A DNA stretch of 64,000 nucleotides from Atherix ibis (GCA_958298945.1 OY282605.1:117610267-117674266), one strand, 5' to 3'. Shown: positions 35,700-47,800, numbered from the stretch's first letter. Numbers and translations: made by a program. Notes: generated by a model not told the origin, from the sequence alone.

Positions 35700-36440
35700 G
35701 ATGACTCTTCCGCACAAATCAGGCTAAATCTCACCGATGGCTTGAATGATGGACGGTGTTCTCCAGCTCGGAAAGTGTGTTTGGTTTATTGGCATGCAAC
35801 ATTGATTTAACGTAGCTCCATAGAAAAATATTTAATGGTGTTAAATAACACAACCTCGGCGGACAGCTGACATCAGCGAACTTTGTCTGCCATAAGTCCC
35901 TTGTTTGGGAATTTGCCCCATCCTGTTGATGCCAGATATTGTCCGAGTCCATATCGTCCAGTTGAGGCCACAAAAGTTTGCTATTATCGATCGGCACCTC
36001 TCGCCATTGACAGTTACCGCCACGTCAGCCTCATTTCTAAAGCAGTGCGACCAGATGATGCTGCCCGACCAAAACCCAAAATAGGCAGTAATATTTTCAC
36101 GATGCAAAGCAATCTCATGGAACTGTTTTGATTGCTTTTCGTCCCAAATCCAAAAATTTTGCTTTGTTTACGTAGCTATTCAGCCTAAAATGAAAATTAT
36201 TTTTTCATGAATTTCTCGGAACTGTTCCCAACTGCTCGAAGGCCCGGTCAGCGAATGCCCGACACTTCGCACGGCCCAAAATCTTTTCGCAATAATCACC
36301 AAGTTGAAGTCGCACAAGACCCCAATTCGTGTGAAGGCTGCAGAATTGAGAGGTTATGGTTTCACACACACTTCGAGCATACCGACCGAGCATTTTGCTG
36401 TCGTAAAGGCATTGTGCTAAAATTTTCTGATTAAACGTTG
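35700..36440 (-). pseudogene. DD41D mariner transposase, decayed, minus strand
   Basis: Read on the minus strand from 36,440 down. A linker block is followed by NFHFRLNSYVNK near 36,190 (first-Asp region, where the motif is damaged). Next come FWSGSIIW and FRNEADVAVTVNGERC at about 36,090-36,010, then WPQLDDMDSDNIWHQQDGAN near 35,970-35,930 with the second Asp kept. The third motif reads LTPLNIFLW, where Asp has become Asn. The C-terminal helix block HANKPNTLSELE ends near 35,740. Frames shift several times and the stretch between the second and third motifs is shortened. Confidence 0.8.
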
Positions 36441-36700
36441 AATTGTGCTCTATTTAGGACCATATATTCCACGCAGGTCAGGGAATGTCTCCCAAACAGG
36501 TCACTAAGTTTCATAACAAATATTCACTTGTTCTGCATGATTGAATGGTGGCTATAGCAGAACACAAACGCATAAGAATGACACCACTGTCATTTAGAAC
36601 ATCAAAGTAATAAACTGTCAAAAAATGAATGCCCCCTGCATATAGCCGAAAATGTGGCATCGTCAGAGAAGGCGATAAGAAGGAAGACAGAGAGAGTCCC
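36441..36700. other. Flank of the mariner fragment, nothing recognised
   Basis: May include the 5' end of the 35.7 kb mariner, but no matching TIR was found. Confidence 0.3.
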
Positions 36701-37080
36701 TTCAAAGACCTTACAGCTTTTTAACCGGCATATGTTCATTCAGTAGCTTAATTATAGATAAGATTGTGATATCGTAGGTCACGGGATAAGTAAGTTCGAG
36801 AGGTTAAGGAGCTAAACAGAGATTTACTCTGATAGATAAGTTTTTTAAGACCTTACAGTTAGCAAACCTTCTTTCAGTAGCGTACCTAAAAATTGAATTG
36901 TCGTATCGTAGGTCACGGGATCAGTGAAGTCGATGACAAAAAAGAAGATAAAAATAAAAAGAGAATAAACTTCTTGATCGATGAGATTTTCTTAGATCTT
37001 ACAGCTTCTCATATCGACCAACATTTCTTTCAGTGGCGTACCTAAAAAACTATATTGTCGCATCGTAGGTTACGCCAACA
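36700..37080. repeat. Three-unit repeat, 134-157 bp period
   Basis: ATCGTAGGT starts at 36,771, 36,905 and 37,062. Each is preceded by TTACAG, TTCAGT and CTTTCAGTAGCGTACC-like words. The units are moderately diverged. Confidence 0.7.
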
Positions 37081-37218
37081 ATAAAGGCAAGTGTTAAAGG
37101 GCGGATAAGAAGATAAACTAAGAGAAAAAGTTTTTACAGAGAATCGAATTAAATTGTTGAAAAAAATCGAAATTAAAAGATTCTTTTATGATTTTTGTCT
37201 AGAATTGAGCAAATATTG

Positions 37219-37580
37219 CGACCTAAAGTGGAGCAAAATTTGTCCGATGGACGTTTGCTTTGGGTGCTAAAAATCGAATCTAAGTGAGATTACAGAATCG
37301 AAAATCAATCGATTTTTATGAGTTTTAAACCAAAATCAAGGTAATATGTTGGTTGACCTAAAGTCGAGTGAAATTTTTCAAATGCAAAGATATTTTTTTG
37401 CAGATAATCACAGTTTTCAGTGATGGTAGAAGAAAGAAAATTGTCATAAAACTGCATTATCATGGTTGACCTAAAGTCGAGTGAAATTTTTCAAATGCAA
37501 AGATTTTTTTACAGATAATCACAGTTTTCAGTTTTGGAAGTAAAAGAAAATTGTCATTGGGATAATGCAGTTAACCTTTA
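37219..37580. repeat. 113 bp tandem duplication plus a diverged third copy
   Basis: GGTTGACCTAAAGTCGAGTG starts at 37,351 and 37,464, and the two units are nearly identical over about 100 bp, including GATAATCACAGTTTTCAG. A weaker copy (GCGACCTAAAGTGGAGCAAA) lies near 37,219. AACTGCATTATC words from this repeat recur near 39,980 and 40,918. Confidence 0.8.
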
Positions 37581-38850
37581 AAAACTGTGGTATCGACATT
37601 ACCTAAAAAATTTCGTGAAATACAATTTAGTTCAATTTGTATGATGACCGACTAAAAATTAATTCGATTTGTCAGCAACAATTTTAAAATTCCATTAAAA
37701 CAACAAAAACATTTTTAAAAAAAGAAAACATTAAAAAAAAATTATATTCAACCATAGAAAAATGATCATAAAATCCACTTGCTTGCTAGTAGATAAGTCA
37801 AGTGCTGACTGTTCAAAACTGCCAACTGAATGCTGATCAGCATCATTTTTACTACTCATGAACGCCCTTCTTATGTGTATTCCGTTAACTAAATGGGTTA
37901 TTCTATTCTAGATTCCATTACTGTTTATCGATTTAAACCACTTTATTTTCGGCAGAAACGTAAAAACCATCTTGCGAGACTTGGGGAGAATTCACTGAAA
38001 AATAACGATAATCAGTTGTGAGCATAAAAAATCAATTCCTAATGGTTCTTATTCAAGTGGAATATCAAAAGTTGTAGTGCCGAAATTTGCGGATGTTTTA
38101 TAAGCTTCCTAATAATTGAATGAAAAAAATTTCCTATTAAAAAATTTTTAATTTTCTATCGTGAATAAATTTAAAAAACTCCAATAATAAAAAAAAGTAA
38201 AAAGTTTTCTTCTTCCGATAAGAATATCCTTAAGAATTTATAAGAAAAATTTCCAATTTGACGATAATAAATAGCAAAAATACTAAAACTACTTTATCGT
38301 AAATCTGACATACAAAAAAATCCGATGAGAAAATTTTTGTGAAACTTGCACGCTTGGCTCGCTCCTACATAAATTATGGGCCTCGCGATAAGCTTTTTTG
38401 CTGATACTCGTAATTTTGGGAGTATTTTTTTAACTTCCTTTTTCTATGAATTTTAGAGCCAAAGTTCAAAGCGGTAAGTTTCAATTTTTTTTAAAAAAAT
38501 TTTTTGCATGATGATCTATTGTATTATTTATTGCCATTCTTCTAGAATCGCCTTTCGTATTCTATGTTTTTCTAAAATGCAGACAAATATCTCTAAAATT
38601 TCTAGTCATTTTTGATTCTTTGTTTTACGAAATTCACTCCCCATCCATAATTCACTCCCATTTTTTTTTTAAAAAAAACCTTTATTAATTTCGAAGAAAG
38701 CATAAATAATTTTTATCTCTTCTGAAAAATCATATTTTCTAAAAGTCGATTTGCTCGGATTTTTGAATGTTTTTAGATAAGTTTATTGTAAAGTGTTAGC
38801 CAATTTGTGCTTTGGAAAGTAAAGTTAGATGAAAACACACTTAAAATGTG
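37581..38850. other. AT-rich stretch, nothing recognised
   Basis: No gene or clear repeat found. Confidence 0.4.
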
Positions 38851-39205
38851 ATATTAATCGAATTTTTTTATTTAACTATATTGGCTTGGACCTTGGCATT
38901 TAGCCAGGAATATATGGCATCACTCAAATCGCCGTCACAATACTGATTACAGGGCTCGATCTTTTTGCGGTAATTTTTGAATAATCACGAAATTGTAAAA
39001 TTGAATCGATATTTAAGTGATTGCAGAATTTCCAAAAAAAAGTCGCAAAAACGGCAATACCACGTAACTGAGATAATACATTTCAGCATGTAAAAGAACT
39101 GCATTACCAATAAGTCTCAAAATTGTCGTAAAATAACATTTTTGATACACAGAATAGAAATACAATATTTCGAAATAAAATCAAAATTTAATCGCTTGGA
39201 CTTTG
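38800..39205 (-). mobile_element. 3' fragment of a DD41D mariner and flank
   Basis: On the minus strand the C-terminal tail word lies near GGCTTGGACCTTGGCATTTA (about 38,880-38,905), followed at lower coordinates by the family's 3' tail (GTGCTTTGGAAAGTAAAGTTA). The flank at 38,990-39,180 is repeated 873 bp downstream (TACAATATTTCG at 39,161 and 40,034), so this piece and the copy at 40.0-40.8 kb are linked by a segmental duplication. Confidence 0.6.
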
Positions 39206-39211
39206 GCATTT

Positions 39212-39857
39212 ACGAATCTTGAATTTCCGCGGGTTACGTATATTCGATTTTCGATTTTTTGTGGCGTTATGTTGACACATAACAGCCATTTTGAATGTTC
39301 AGTTAATTTTTGACAGCTGCTTTGCTTGCACGTGTTTTGGTTTGACCAAAAACAGCATCGCATTAACATTGCTAAGAAGCTGTTGAACTCTGTCCGCGAC
39401 GACTCAAATTTGCTCCAGATGGTCATAACTGGTGGCGAATCATGGGTTTATGGTTATGACGTGGAAACCAAACCTCAATCATCCCAATGGAAGCTGCCGT
39501 ACGAGCCAAGGCCGAAAAAAGGGCGCCAAGTTCGTTGGAATGTGAAGGTTTTGCTTACAGTTTTCTTCGATTGCAGAGACGTGGTGCATCTGAGTTCTTG
39601 CCAGAGGGTAGAGCGGTTAATAAGGAATATGACCTAGAAGTTATGCGCAAGTTGCGCGAAGCAATCCGCCAGAAACGCGCGGATTTGTAAAAGAACAAAA
39701 ATTGGCTTTTGCACCATGATAACGCCCCTGCTCACGCATCGTCGCTTGTGCGCGAATTTTTGGCCAAAAACAACACACTAATAACGCCGCAGCCACCGTA
39801 TTCCCTAGATCTGGTTCCCTATAACTTTTTCTTGTTCCCGAAACAGATTCTTTGATC
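39212..39857 (+). mobile_element. DD34D-type mariner fragment
   Basis: Close relative of the element at 10,983-11,892, truncated at both ends. The first Asp is in GGESWVYGYDVETK (codon 39,458-39,460). The second is in LLHHDNAPAH (39,718-39,720). The third position reads LVPYNFFLFPK, Asn instead of Asp at 39,823-39,825, exactly 34 residues after the second: a dead DD34N site. The frame shifts between the first and second motifs, and a TAA interrupts at about 39,688. Unlike the 10.9 kb copy, this one keeps the second-Asp block, so the two complement each other as evidence for the family's structure. Confidence 0.88.
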
Positions 39858-40019
39858 CATTTTTTGGAATGAATAATCACAAAATCGAAAAATTAAGTAT
39901 TTAACTGATTTCAAAATCCTGAAAACTGCAATGTCAAGATAACTGAGACAATGCAGTTCAGTTAAGAAAACTGCATTATCGGTAATGTCTCAAAATTATC
40001 ATAAAATATAATTTTTGTT

Positions 40020-40820
40020 AGACAGAATAGAAATACAATATTTCGAATTAAAATCAAAATTGCTTGGACCTTGGCATTTAGCTAGGAATATAGCCCCAAG
40101 ACTGCTTACAGGACTTGATCCTTTTTCGGTAAATTTTGATGAAAATTTTTTTTGGTCTGCAATTCGACCATTTCTTGACGGATGTTGATTTTTAAATGCT
40201 CTCAAGTTTAAAGATTATCTGTGTAAACCAAATCTTTCACATAGTCCCATAATAAAAAGTCTAACGCTGTCAAATCGTACAATTTTTACGGCTAGTTTAC
40301 AATAACAAATCTCGAAACTATACATCTTGGGAAATTTTCAAGCAATACAGATTAAGGTTGTCGTATTGTGCGGTTTGTGGCGCCGTTTTGTTATAATTAC
40401 ATATGACCCTGATTAAAATCTTCAAATTTATAGCACTCATAATTCTACATTTTTCATAAAAATATGGGCTAATTACACCTTCAGACGAAAATGTACACCA
40501 CAAACAATCACTTGCTGCAGATACAAGGGGAATCTTGCATTACTTTCTGCATCTGAAGTTAATTTCGCTTACTAACATATTTACCGATCACTTGTGGGCT
40601 TACAGGGTCCCACCCATATACGGCATATATTGTATTTTCCTTATCGATGCATTCATCGAGTAATAAATGAGCCTAAATGCAGAAGAAAATTTTATCCGAA
40701 AAATCGCCTTCAAGACCTATTTGTTACAAATTTCTCAGTCTTCGATGACATACTCGTATATATTTGACAGCTGTCAAATGACGTGGCTGTCACCTTCCGT
40801 ACCATAAAATGGATAACTTT
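40020..40820 (-). mobile_element. Decayed DD41D mariner, minus strand
   Basis: The high-coordinate end carries the palindrome ATTTGACAGCTGTCAAAT (40,762-40,779), followed by a CCTTCCGTACCATAAAATGGATAA-type terminus in two parts. Reading down the minus strand, a YSMNASIRKIQYMPYMGGT-like stretch near 40,650 is a degraded first-Asp region. SEGVISPYFYEKC lies near 40,480-40,440, and NKTAPQTAQYDN near 40,390-40,350 is where QQDGATCHTA should be, so the second Asp is lost. The C-terminus ends near 40,070. No open frame. Confidence 0.7.
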
Positions 40821-42126
40821 GTATTGGTACAATATTTTTACCTAATTTTTTTTATTTTTCAAGCTATGAATATTTAAAAAATCCAAAAATTTCAAAATTA
40901 TTTTATTTGATATGAAACTGCATTATCATTAATGAATGCCGAAACTGCGTTATCGACATTTCCCCAAACTTGCCGGGAAATAAAATTTTAGGCACGCTTC
41001 ATTATTTTGGTTGCATAAAATTATTAAAAATTAATCGTAATTATCAGAAAAATTAAACTAAAATAGCCAAAAACTAACCTAAATATTCAAAGTTAAAAAC
41101 GAATTAAGAAAAAAAAATACTCGTACTTCTACGAAAAGCATCATTTCTTATTCCAGCAAACCCTTATTTGCCAGTAAGTATCCTTTAAAAATTTTCACTG
41201 AATTTTAAAGACAATGCTTTAAAAATACCAAAAAAAAATTCTTCTGCAAGAGTATCTGAGCTGAACTAGCAGATTTTTGTTATTTCCATTAAATAATAAC
41301 AATAAGACAAGATCCGACTTACAGCAAATAAAACATGAACTTACAAATCTAAAATTTACTAATTGGTGGGTCATCATCTACAATTTCCCCATAAAAAAAA
41401 CTGAAAATAATAATGGAAATTGTCAAAATACTCTCGCAATTCAATGGCTGCTGCTTCGTCATATTCTTAATAACAAAATGATAAAAGGTAAAGAAAGGGT
41501 AGTGAACTGGTCCGATTGTTTATCCCTTCAATTAGACTTGTTAGGAGTGGTCTGAAAAGAAAATTAGGAGGATATCGAGAGAAAAAACTTAAATAATGGA
41601 AGGGAAAATATGAAAAATGCACAAGGAATAGGAATAAACATAAAACATTGAAGAAACATTCTTTTCGACAATAATCGAACTCGTTTCTTATTAGTTTAGC
41701 TGTTTAGCTGCTGGATATAACAGAATATATCCGTCGACCGTAGATAAACAATACAAATTAATGATAAATAAATAAATAAGCATACTTATAGGAGTTTCTG
41801 GCACAAAAATAGAAGAGGAGGTCATATAAATGCATGCTGCATGGATATGTGCAGTATGTCTCAGACCTACCCAGAGAATATATGCTGCTGTTTATTTGTA
41901 GACCTAACAAAACAGGCCTACATATGTATGATCACGTATGTCCACAAAAGTGTCTCTAATAATTTTGGAGAAGAAGAATTTATAAAGAAACCATAGACGT
42001 GAGCAGAAGACTACATATTATTTTCTTATTTTTATTTTTATTGCATATTTTGTGACGTTCCATTGCCATTCATTGCATGCAGCAATAATAACAGACTATT
42101 TATTATCTGCCTTTATTGACGGTATA
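40821..42126. other. AT-rich stretch, nothing recognised
   Basis: No repeat unit or exon was supported. The plus ORF at 41,277-41,555 has no recognised motif. Confidence 0.4.
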
Positions 42127-42130
42127 TACA

Positions 42131-43150
42131 ATGCAGGCCAAAAGTATGCGTCCATTTTGGGTTTTAAGGGAAATTAAAATGAATGTGCCAAAAAAAAATA
42201 TTTTCTTTCTGTTTAAATTATATTAGTTTGTGGACTTTTCCGACAAATGGAGTTAAAAGTAAATGACTTAGTAACCACTAGTCGCATTGTGCGTTTGAAA
42301 GGTGGACACTTAAAGCTTCGTGCAGTGTAAAATTATATTAATTAGACGCCAACACATCGCAGGCTTGTGAAAAAATTCGTACCGTTTATGATAAAGATGG
42401 TGTATTAAAATTAGGACTACGCAAATGGTTCGCTCGGTTTTGTTCTGGAAATTCTGATGTCAAAGATGGGACCCATTCTGATCCATCAGTTACGGAAAAA
42501 AATATTGAAATTATCTAAAAGAATTGAGCAAAACCGCGCTATTAGCATTCATGACATAGCGCGTATGAATTAAACAATCCTCGTCAAACAAATTTAGGTC
42601 ATTTGCGAGAGGCTATATAAAAAAGCAATTGAATGTTTGGGTGCCTCATGCATTGAGTGTGAAAAACAAGGTGGACCTGACCTAATATTTGCGATAAGCT
42701 GCTGAAGCGCAATGAAATCGAGCCATTTCTGAAGCGGATCATAACTGGCGATAAAAAATGGGTAAAATATGAGAATATCGTTGGAAAGAGATTATTTAAA
42801 AAGAGAGATGAACGATCACGAACAATTTCAAAGCCAGCATTGATGACCAAGAAGGGTATGCTGTGTGTATCGTGGGACTGGTAGAGAAAATGTTAAGTCG
42901 GTAGTGTACTGCGAGCAACTCCAGAGATTACGAAAAATTGAGAGAAAACGACAAGAAAATGAGTGTCTGTCTTCCACCAACATAACCTTTGATAACTCTC
43001 CAAAAATTAAAAGTTTTCCTGAGAAATTAAAAGTTTTCCAAAAACGGCGATACATTATTAATAATAATGGAGAATAATTTGGTTTAAATAAATTTAACCC
43101 TCTTATTTTAACGTTTATAATTTACTCAAAAACGCCACGAACTTTTTCGA
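42131..43150 (+). mobile_element. Second DD34D-type mariner family, decayed
   Basis: Begins near TACAATGCAGGCCAAAAGTA and appears to end near AACGCCACGAACTTTTTCG, a typical mariner 3' end word. Read across frames: NASQACEKIRTVYDKDGVLK and RKWFARFCSGNSDVKDGTHS (helix-turn-helix domain); IEQNRAISIHDIARMN (linker); LKRNEIEPFLKRIITGD and KKWVKYENIV, where the first Asp would be and Glu stands in its place; then TISKPALMTKKGMLCVSWDW. The middle and C-terminal parts are badly deleted; the second and third Asp blocks are not recognisable. It ends directly against the DD41D copy at 43.15 kb. Confidence 0.75.
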
Positions 43151-45040
43151 CTAACTAAAAAAGTCGGGTGATTTTTTGCTGTTTGGTTTTTCATGTTTTT
43201 ATTTTTGACAGATCACGCGTGACACGTGACATGTGTCATAGTTAAAAGTGCCATTTCATCATGGAAAGACTTACACCCGAATTATTAAATTTTATTATCA
43301 AAATTCGTACTCTGTGTCATAATCGACCTACTGAGCAAGCAAGTCATACCATAGTGTCAAAATTTCGCGGCAATTTGACGCTATTGGACATCAAACCACT
43401 AACCCGTGTGCGTCCAGTGTTGATGAAGACCGCAATTTGTCCTTCTGTGACGGTTCACAGCAATTGGGAATGTGTTATTCGACTATGTTGAAGGATCTTA
43501 GCCTGAAAGCGTATAAAATACAGCTCGTGCAAGAACTGAAGCCTAACGACCTGCCAAAGCATCGAATTTTCGGTAAATATGCTTTAGAACAACCTGAGGA
43601 AAATCCGTTTTGTTTAACCAAAAAATTGCGTTCAGCGACGAAGCTCATTTCTGGTTGAATAGGCATGTGAATAAGTAAAATTTTCACATTTGGTTTAATG
43701 AGTAAACACAACCAAAACAAGAACTGCCATTGCATCCAGAAAATTGCATTGTTGGGCAAGAACTGCATACGGTCGACATGTGGTTTTAACAAAACGACGC
43801 TACATGCTACACAGCACGTGAAACAATGGACATATTGCGAGATAAATTCAATGAGCAATTTATGTCATGTTTCGGGCCGGTGAGTTGGCCGCCAAGATCA
43901 TGCGATTTGACGCCTCTAGACTATTTTGTTTGTTGTTATTGTTTGTAAGGTCCCTTAGAGATGTGCCAGGCGCAAGTTAATAGCGCCACGACCGTGAGGC
44001 CATTTGGCGACTTCATAGTACGTGTGCGAAGTTATCTGTTAGAAACTGATATGTGGTTAGTAGTGTAGAATATTGAGAATTTTGTTATATTTTGGGGAGC
44101 AGATTATTGGTCCAGTCATCATGTCTGTGAATGGCTAATGGTGTGAGTTGCTATTCTGTAAGTAGGCGAGATAGATTGGGAATGACTATGATCACTGGTC
44201 GACGGCGTGTTTCTCCAGCCACAATGGCTTTAAGGGCGGCAAGGCTGTCTCTAAAAATAATAGCGCTCCGTTGGCTGGGAATATTAGTCGCAATTTCAAT
44301 TGTTGTTTTGATGTCTCATCGCTCCCCGTAAGGGAGGATTCCACAACATAGTTTCTACACAGAAAAAGAAAAGTTCCCTATATGTGGACGGATCAGTACT
44401 AGCGTTCTTAAACCTGTCAAGAGAAGCAGACACTTTCAACTTTGCTCCCAATCACGGTTTCCAATCTGGTGCTGGAAGGGAAGTTTGGAAATCGAAACGG
44501 AATTGCTTTCAAGGTAGGATATTAATAAGGATAGGTGATGATGAATTCTTTTTTGAACTGGGGGAGATGATAATGTTTTTGATTAATGTGTGGAGGGGTT
44601 AATTTGGAAGGCATATGTTCTTAGGCGATCTTTTCGAAGATAGACAGAGATAAGTTTTCGACCAGTTTCTAACAGTATGGATTCCACCGGAGATGTCCGG
44701 TGTGCTCCACGGGCTAGTCTTATGCAACGGTTTACCGCTGCCTCGACTACCTTTTTCTCTGCTATTGGCACACTGACTACATATAGTGAGGAAATAAGGT
44801 TCCATTCAAAAGGCCATGGGTTATTCTAATTCCCTCACTTTGTCTTACCATACTTTTGCTGCTGACTAAAATTTCAACCATTCGAAGAAATGGTGTTAAT
44901 TTTGGTCTAGACTATTTTTTTTTTTGCAGCCTTGGAAGACAACATTACACGTGTTATTATCGAGATATCAGCCGAGATGCTCGACAAAGTGATTCGTAAT
45001 TGGACCTCACGCATGGCCTTAAAAAATTACTTATAACGTA
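43150..45040 (+). mobile_element. DD41D mariner split by a LINE fragment
   Basis: The transposase start ATG is at 43,261 (MERLTPELLNFIIKIR). SQQLGMCYSTMLKDLSLKAY lies near 43,455-43,515, and FSDEAHFWLNRHVNK near 43,630-43,675 holds the first Asp at 43,637-43,639. The second Asp is in QNDATCYTA (43,796-43,798) and the third in TPLDYF (43,919-43,921), 40 residues apart after an apparent one-residue loss. Sequence after about 43,935 is foreign. The C-terminal block ALEDNITRVIIEISAEMLDK and NWTSRM resumes at about 44,930 and ends near 45,033. All three Asp codons survive, but frameshifts and stops make it dead. This subfamily differs from the 29.5 kb copy. Confidence 0.85.
43937..44929 (-). mobile_element. 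RNase H-bearing non-LTR retrotransposon fragment
   Basis: Roughly 990 bp inserted in the DD41D mariner. On the minus strand, 44,771-44,583 reads EKKVVEAAVNRCIRLARGAH then RTSPVESILLETGRKLISVY. This is the conserved linker after the RT domain in non-LTR elements (the ..GAxRTSPxEALxxEAG.. block). Further along the minus strand, near 44,270-44,210, AIIFRDSLAALKAIV matches the central RNase H motif (..SDSLAAL.AI..). RNase H after the linker points to an I-type rather than a Jockey-type element. The frame is broken between the two blocks. The copy is 5' truncated, and no clear poly-A tail was seen at the left edge. Confidence 0.6.
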
Positions 45041-47040
45041 GTCGTTGCCAATATTTACATAAAATAATCTTTAAAAAATTATTAATGGCAATAATTGATT
45101 TATCATTTGAAATAAAAACTGTATGCATGCATTTTTGCAATTATTCTTTGTTGTTGTTGTTTTTTAAAGATATTTTAAAAATAATTAAAAAAGTTATTAA
45201 TTACTCAAAAATATTATTTGTTTATTATGAAAATTCTTCTTTAAAAACATTAATTTTCATAAAGTAATGACGTCAGTCAGGGAGATAATATTTTTTTTTG
45301 TAAAAGAGAAGATAGAAAAAAAAACTGCAATAAATAAAAATTTATTTTAGTGAACAATAAATCCATGTTAAAACATACAGAAACAAAAACGCCGATATAA
45401 AATATAAGAAAAAATTACCATCGATAAAAATAAAATGAAAATTTCCTGTGAACGTAACCTTAACATTAGTTGCAGTAACCAGTGAATGTGCATTAACCCT
45501 TCTTTATTGCCATTTTGAATAAAAAGAGAGGAGCAGGAGAAGTCTAAAAGTTCAGAGTAAATAATAGGTAAAAGATGAAGAGGGAACGAAAGAGTTAGTT
45601 GGAGTTAGAGAGACTGAGAACGGAAGAGGAACTTTAAAAGAATTTTCAATAAAAAAAAATAAAACAAAATCCGCTGCGTTGCCGTGCGCTTACCTCAATC
45701 GAATTTTACGTGATCCAGCGCACCAGTCGAGCGACATTTTTTATTCTCTTTTCTCTTCTGTTATTGTGTAGTGTTTTTCTTTCTCCTTCCTGTTCGTCTT
45801 CTTTTTGCTGTTGTCTCCTTTTAATTTTACCATCTCCCCCCATTTTCGTAATTGCACAAATTATGAACTCATTTTTCTTTTTTTCTCTTATTTTATCTTT
45901 TTAACAAGTATTTTGACGTAAGCATTAAATTTCAAAACAAAAATATTTATATTGAATGGAAGAAGAAGATGCAAAGCAACCAAACAATAACAATGGAAAA
46001 AATTGCAGATTTGCAATATTGTGAAAAGGGCCACCAAGTTGAAAAAACGAAATTTCCAACAGCAAAAAAAAATATGTAATCGCGGTGGTACCAATGCCCT
46101 GATGCATCCACATGTGCCCGTATACGTGTTTTGTGTAAATTCGGATTGTTTGCTTTCTTTTTTCTTCATACATAATTTCTCGGTTTGTGTTTTGTGCACT
46201 TCGTTACGTTCAAGTTCAATAACAGCACCTCCCAAGATTACAGTGTATAAGGATTTGCCAATTCCCCCCCCCCCCCCCCCCCTTTATATGTGTACGAATT
46301 TTAGTAAAGCCAAAAAAATCCCGTGCAATTGCAATGAACCAAAAAACCTCCTCTGTCGGCCCTTACCCATCTATTCACTTAATATTAAGCTGTGAACTTC
46401 ATTGTTTTCAATGCATATTAAATGCTTTTAAAATGAAAAAATGTTATCGTAATCTTATCGATGGCATTGTTGATTTGGTCGTTACCTGAGAGGTGGAATC
46501 TTCATAGAAGAATGATATTTTTTTCGGCAAATCCATTTTCATCTTTGCTACTTTTTACCTTTCCTCTCCCTTTTTGAGCTTTTTTTTTGTTGCCTCTTTT
46601 TGTTTTTATTTTCTTCCCTCTCACTTCTTTCCTTTATTATTATTCTAACCTTCTACCCCCACCCCTGCCATTGGGAACTTAATACCCTCGGGTATCTATA
46701 TTATTCCCTTTATGTTCTTGGCATGATTTTTTTTAAACACACAATCTTCCCCTAAAATCTTCCCAGAAAGCTACCATTAAGCATGCCTACCAGAAACATG
46801 TGCTTGCTGAGTATGGTCATCATTGACCATACTCCTGCGGAACTTCAAATTCAGAAAATATTCATTATAATCAAAATATTAATACCTTCCTCATCCTTTT
46901 TCAACATCCAAGGAATTTTTAACTACATTTTTATCAAACCATAAGAAAAACCGCAGGCGAAATTAAATATTTAATCCATAAACTTTCCAATGAAAAAGCT
47001 TCCGATTATGATTTAAAAATCCATTAACAAACCCTTACAA
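45041..47040. other. Mixed stretch; possible splice donor and poly-C run
   Basis: At 45,688-45,696 the minus strand reads GAG then GTAAGC, a fair 5' splice donor, in a less AT-rich patch (45,670-45,730), but the upstream frame is not convincingly coding. An 18-base C run sits at 46,265-46,282. Overlapping ORFs on both strands at 45.9-46.4 kb are mutually exclusive and carry no motif. Pyrimidine-rich DNA continues to about 46,670. Confidence 0.3.
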
Positions 47041-47800
47041 AATGACAATTCTTAATCCAAACAATGGCCACCTTGGATGACATATATGTTTCACAGCTGT
47101 CAAATGAGAGGGGACCTTACTATCCGAACCAACATCAAATTTTTTACGTCAGTTTTCATATGCCTAAAGCGCTCAGAATTGCCATTAACGGTCTCCGCTT
47201 CTTCATTTTCAAAGAAATGACCCCTGCAGACCAAGATTCACACCTGACAATCACTTTTAGCGGTTACAATGGCATCTCTACAGCCACTTGAGGGTTTTCA
47301 GAGCCCCATACCTATGGAAATTTGGCTTATTGACGTATCCACCGAGCAAGAAATGAATGTCAGTGCCGAAAATTTTAGCGGATACAACGGCGTCTCTACA
47401 GCCACTTGTGTCATCGCTGAAGACAATTTTGGTTTGAAAAATCACCATCCAAAGCCGGTTGATCCAGAATCAAAATTTTTAACGTCAGTTCGCATATGCC
47501 TAGAGCGCTCAGAATTGCCATTAACGGGCTCAGGTTCTTCATTTTCCAAGAAATGACACCTGTAGACCAAAATTCACACCAGAAAATTACTTTTCCCGGA
47601 TACTATGGCTATTCTATAGTCACTTGAGGTTTTTCAGAGTCCCACATGTGGTAATTTGGCTTATTGACACATCCACCGAGCGATCTTAATCTAAACAAAT
47701 ACCAAATGGCATTTCTTAATCTTGGATGACATATACGAGTATGTTTGACAGCTGTCAAATAACAAAACTGTCTCTTCCGTACCACAGAATGGATATAACG
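47041..47800 (-). mobile_element. Rearranged DD41D mariner copy, minus strand
   Basis: The high-coordinate end has TTTGACAGCTGTCAAA (47,744-47,759) and runs, on the minus strand, directly from an end word (TTTGTTTAGATTA) into CGCTCGGTGGATG, so the N-terminal region is absent. The first-Asp region is followed by a WCEFWSTGV-like block, then a second start of the same segment (GATTTTTCAAACC.. to the SD motif) near 47,440, and again the later block down to about 47,120. A second end core (CAGCTGTCAAAT at 47,093-47,104) abuts this. The same joints occur in the 49.9-51.5 kb copy in opposite orientation. Dead, non-autonomous. Confidence 0.75.

Noticed and set aside
45888..46395. Overlapping 115- and 130-codon ORFs
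   Set aside because: Mutually antisense, the plus one crosses a poly-C run giving poly-Pro; no motif.
47064..47556. Plus-strand ORFs over the 47 kb mariner
   Set aside because: Antisense shadows of the minus-strand transposase remnant.
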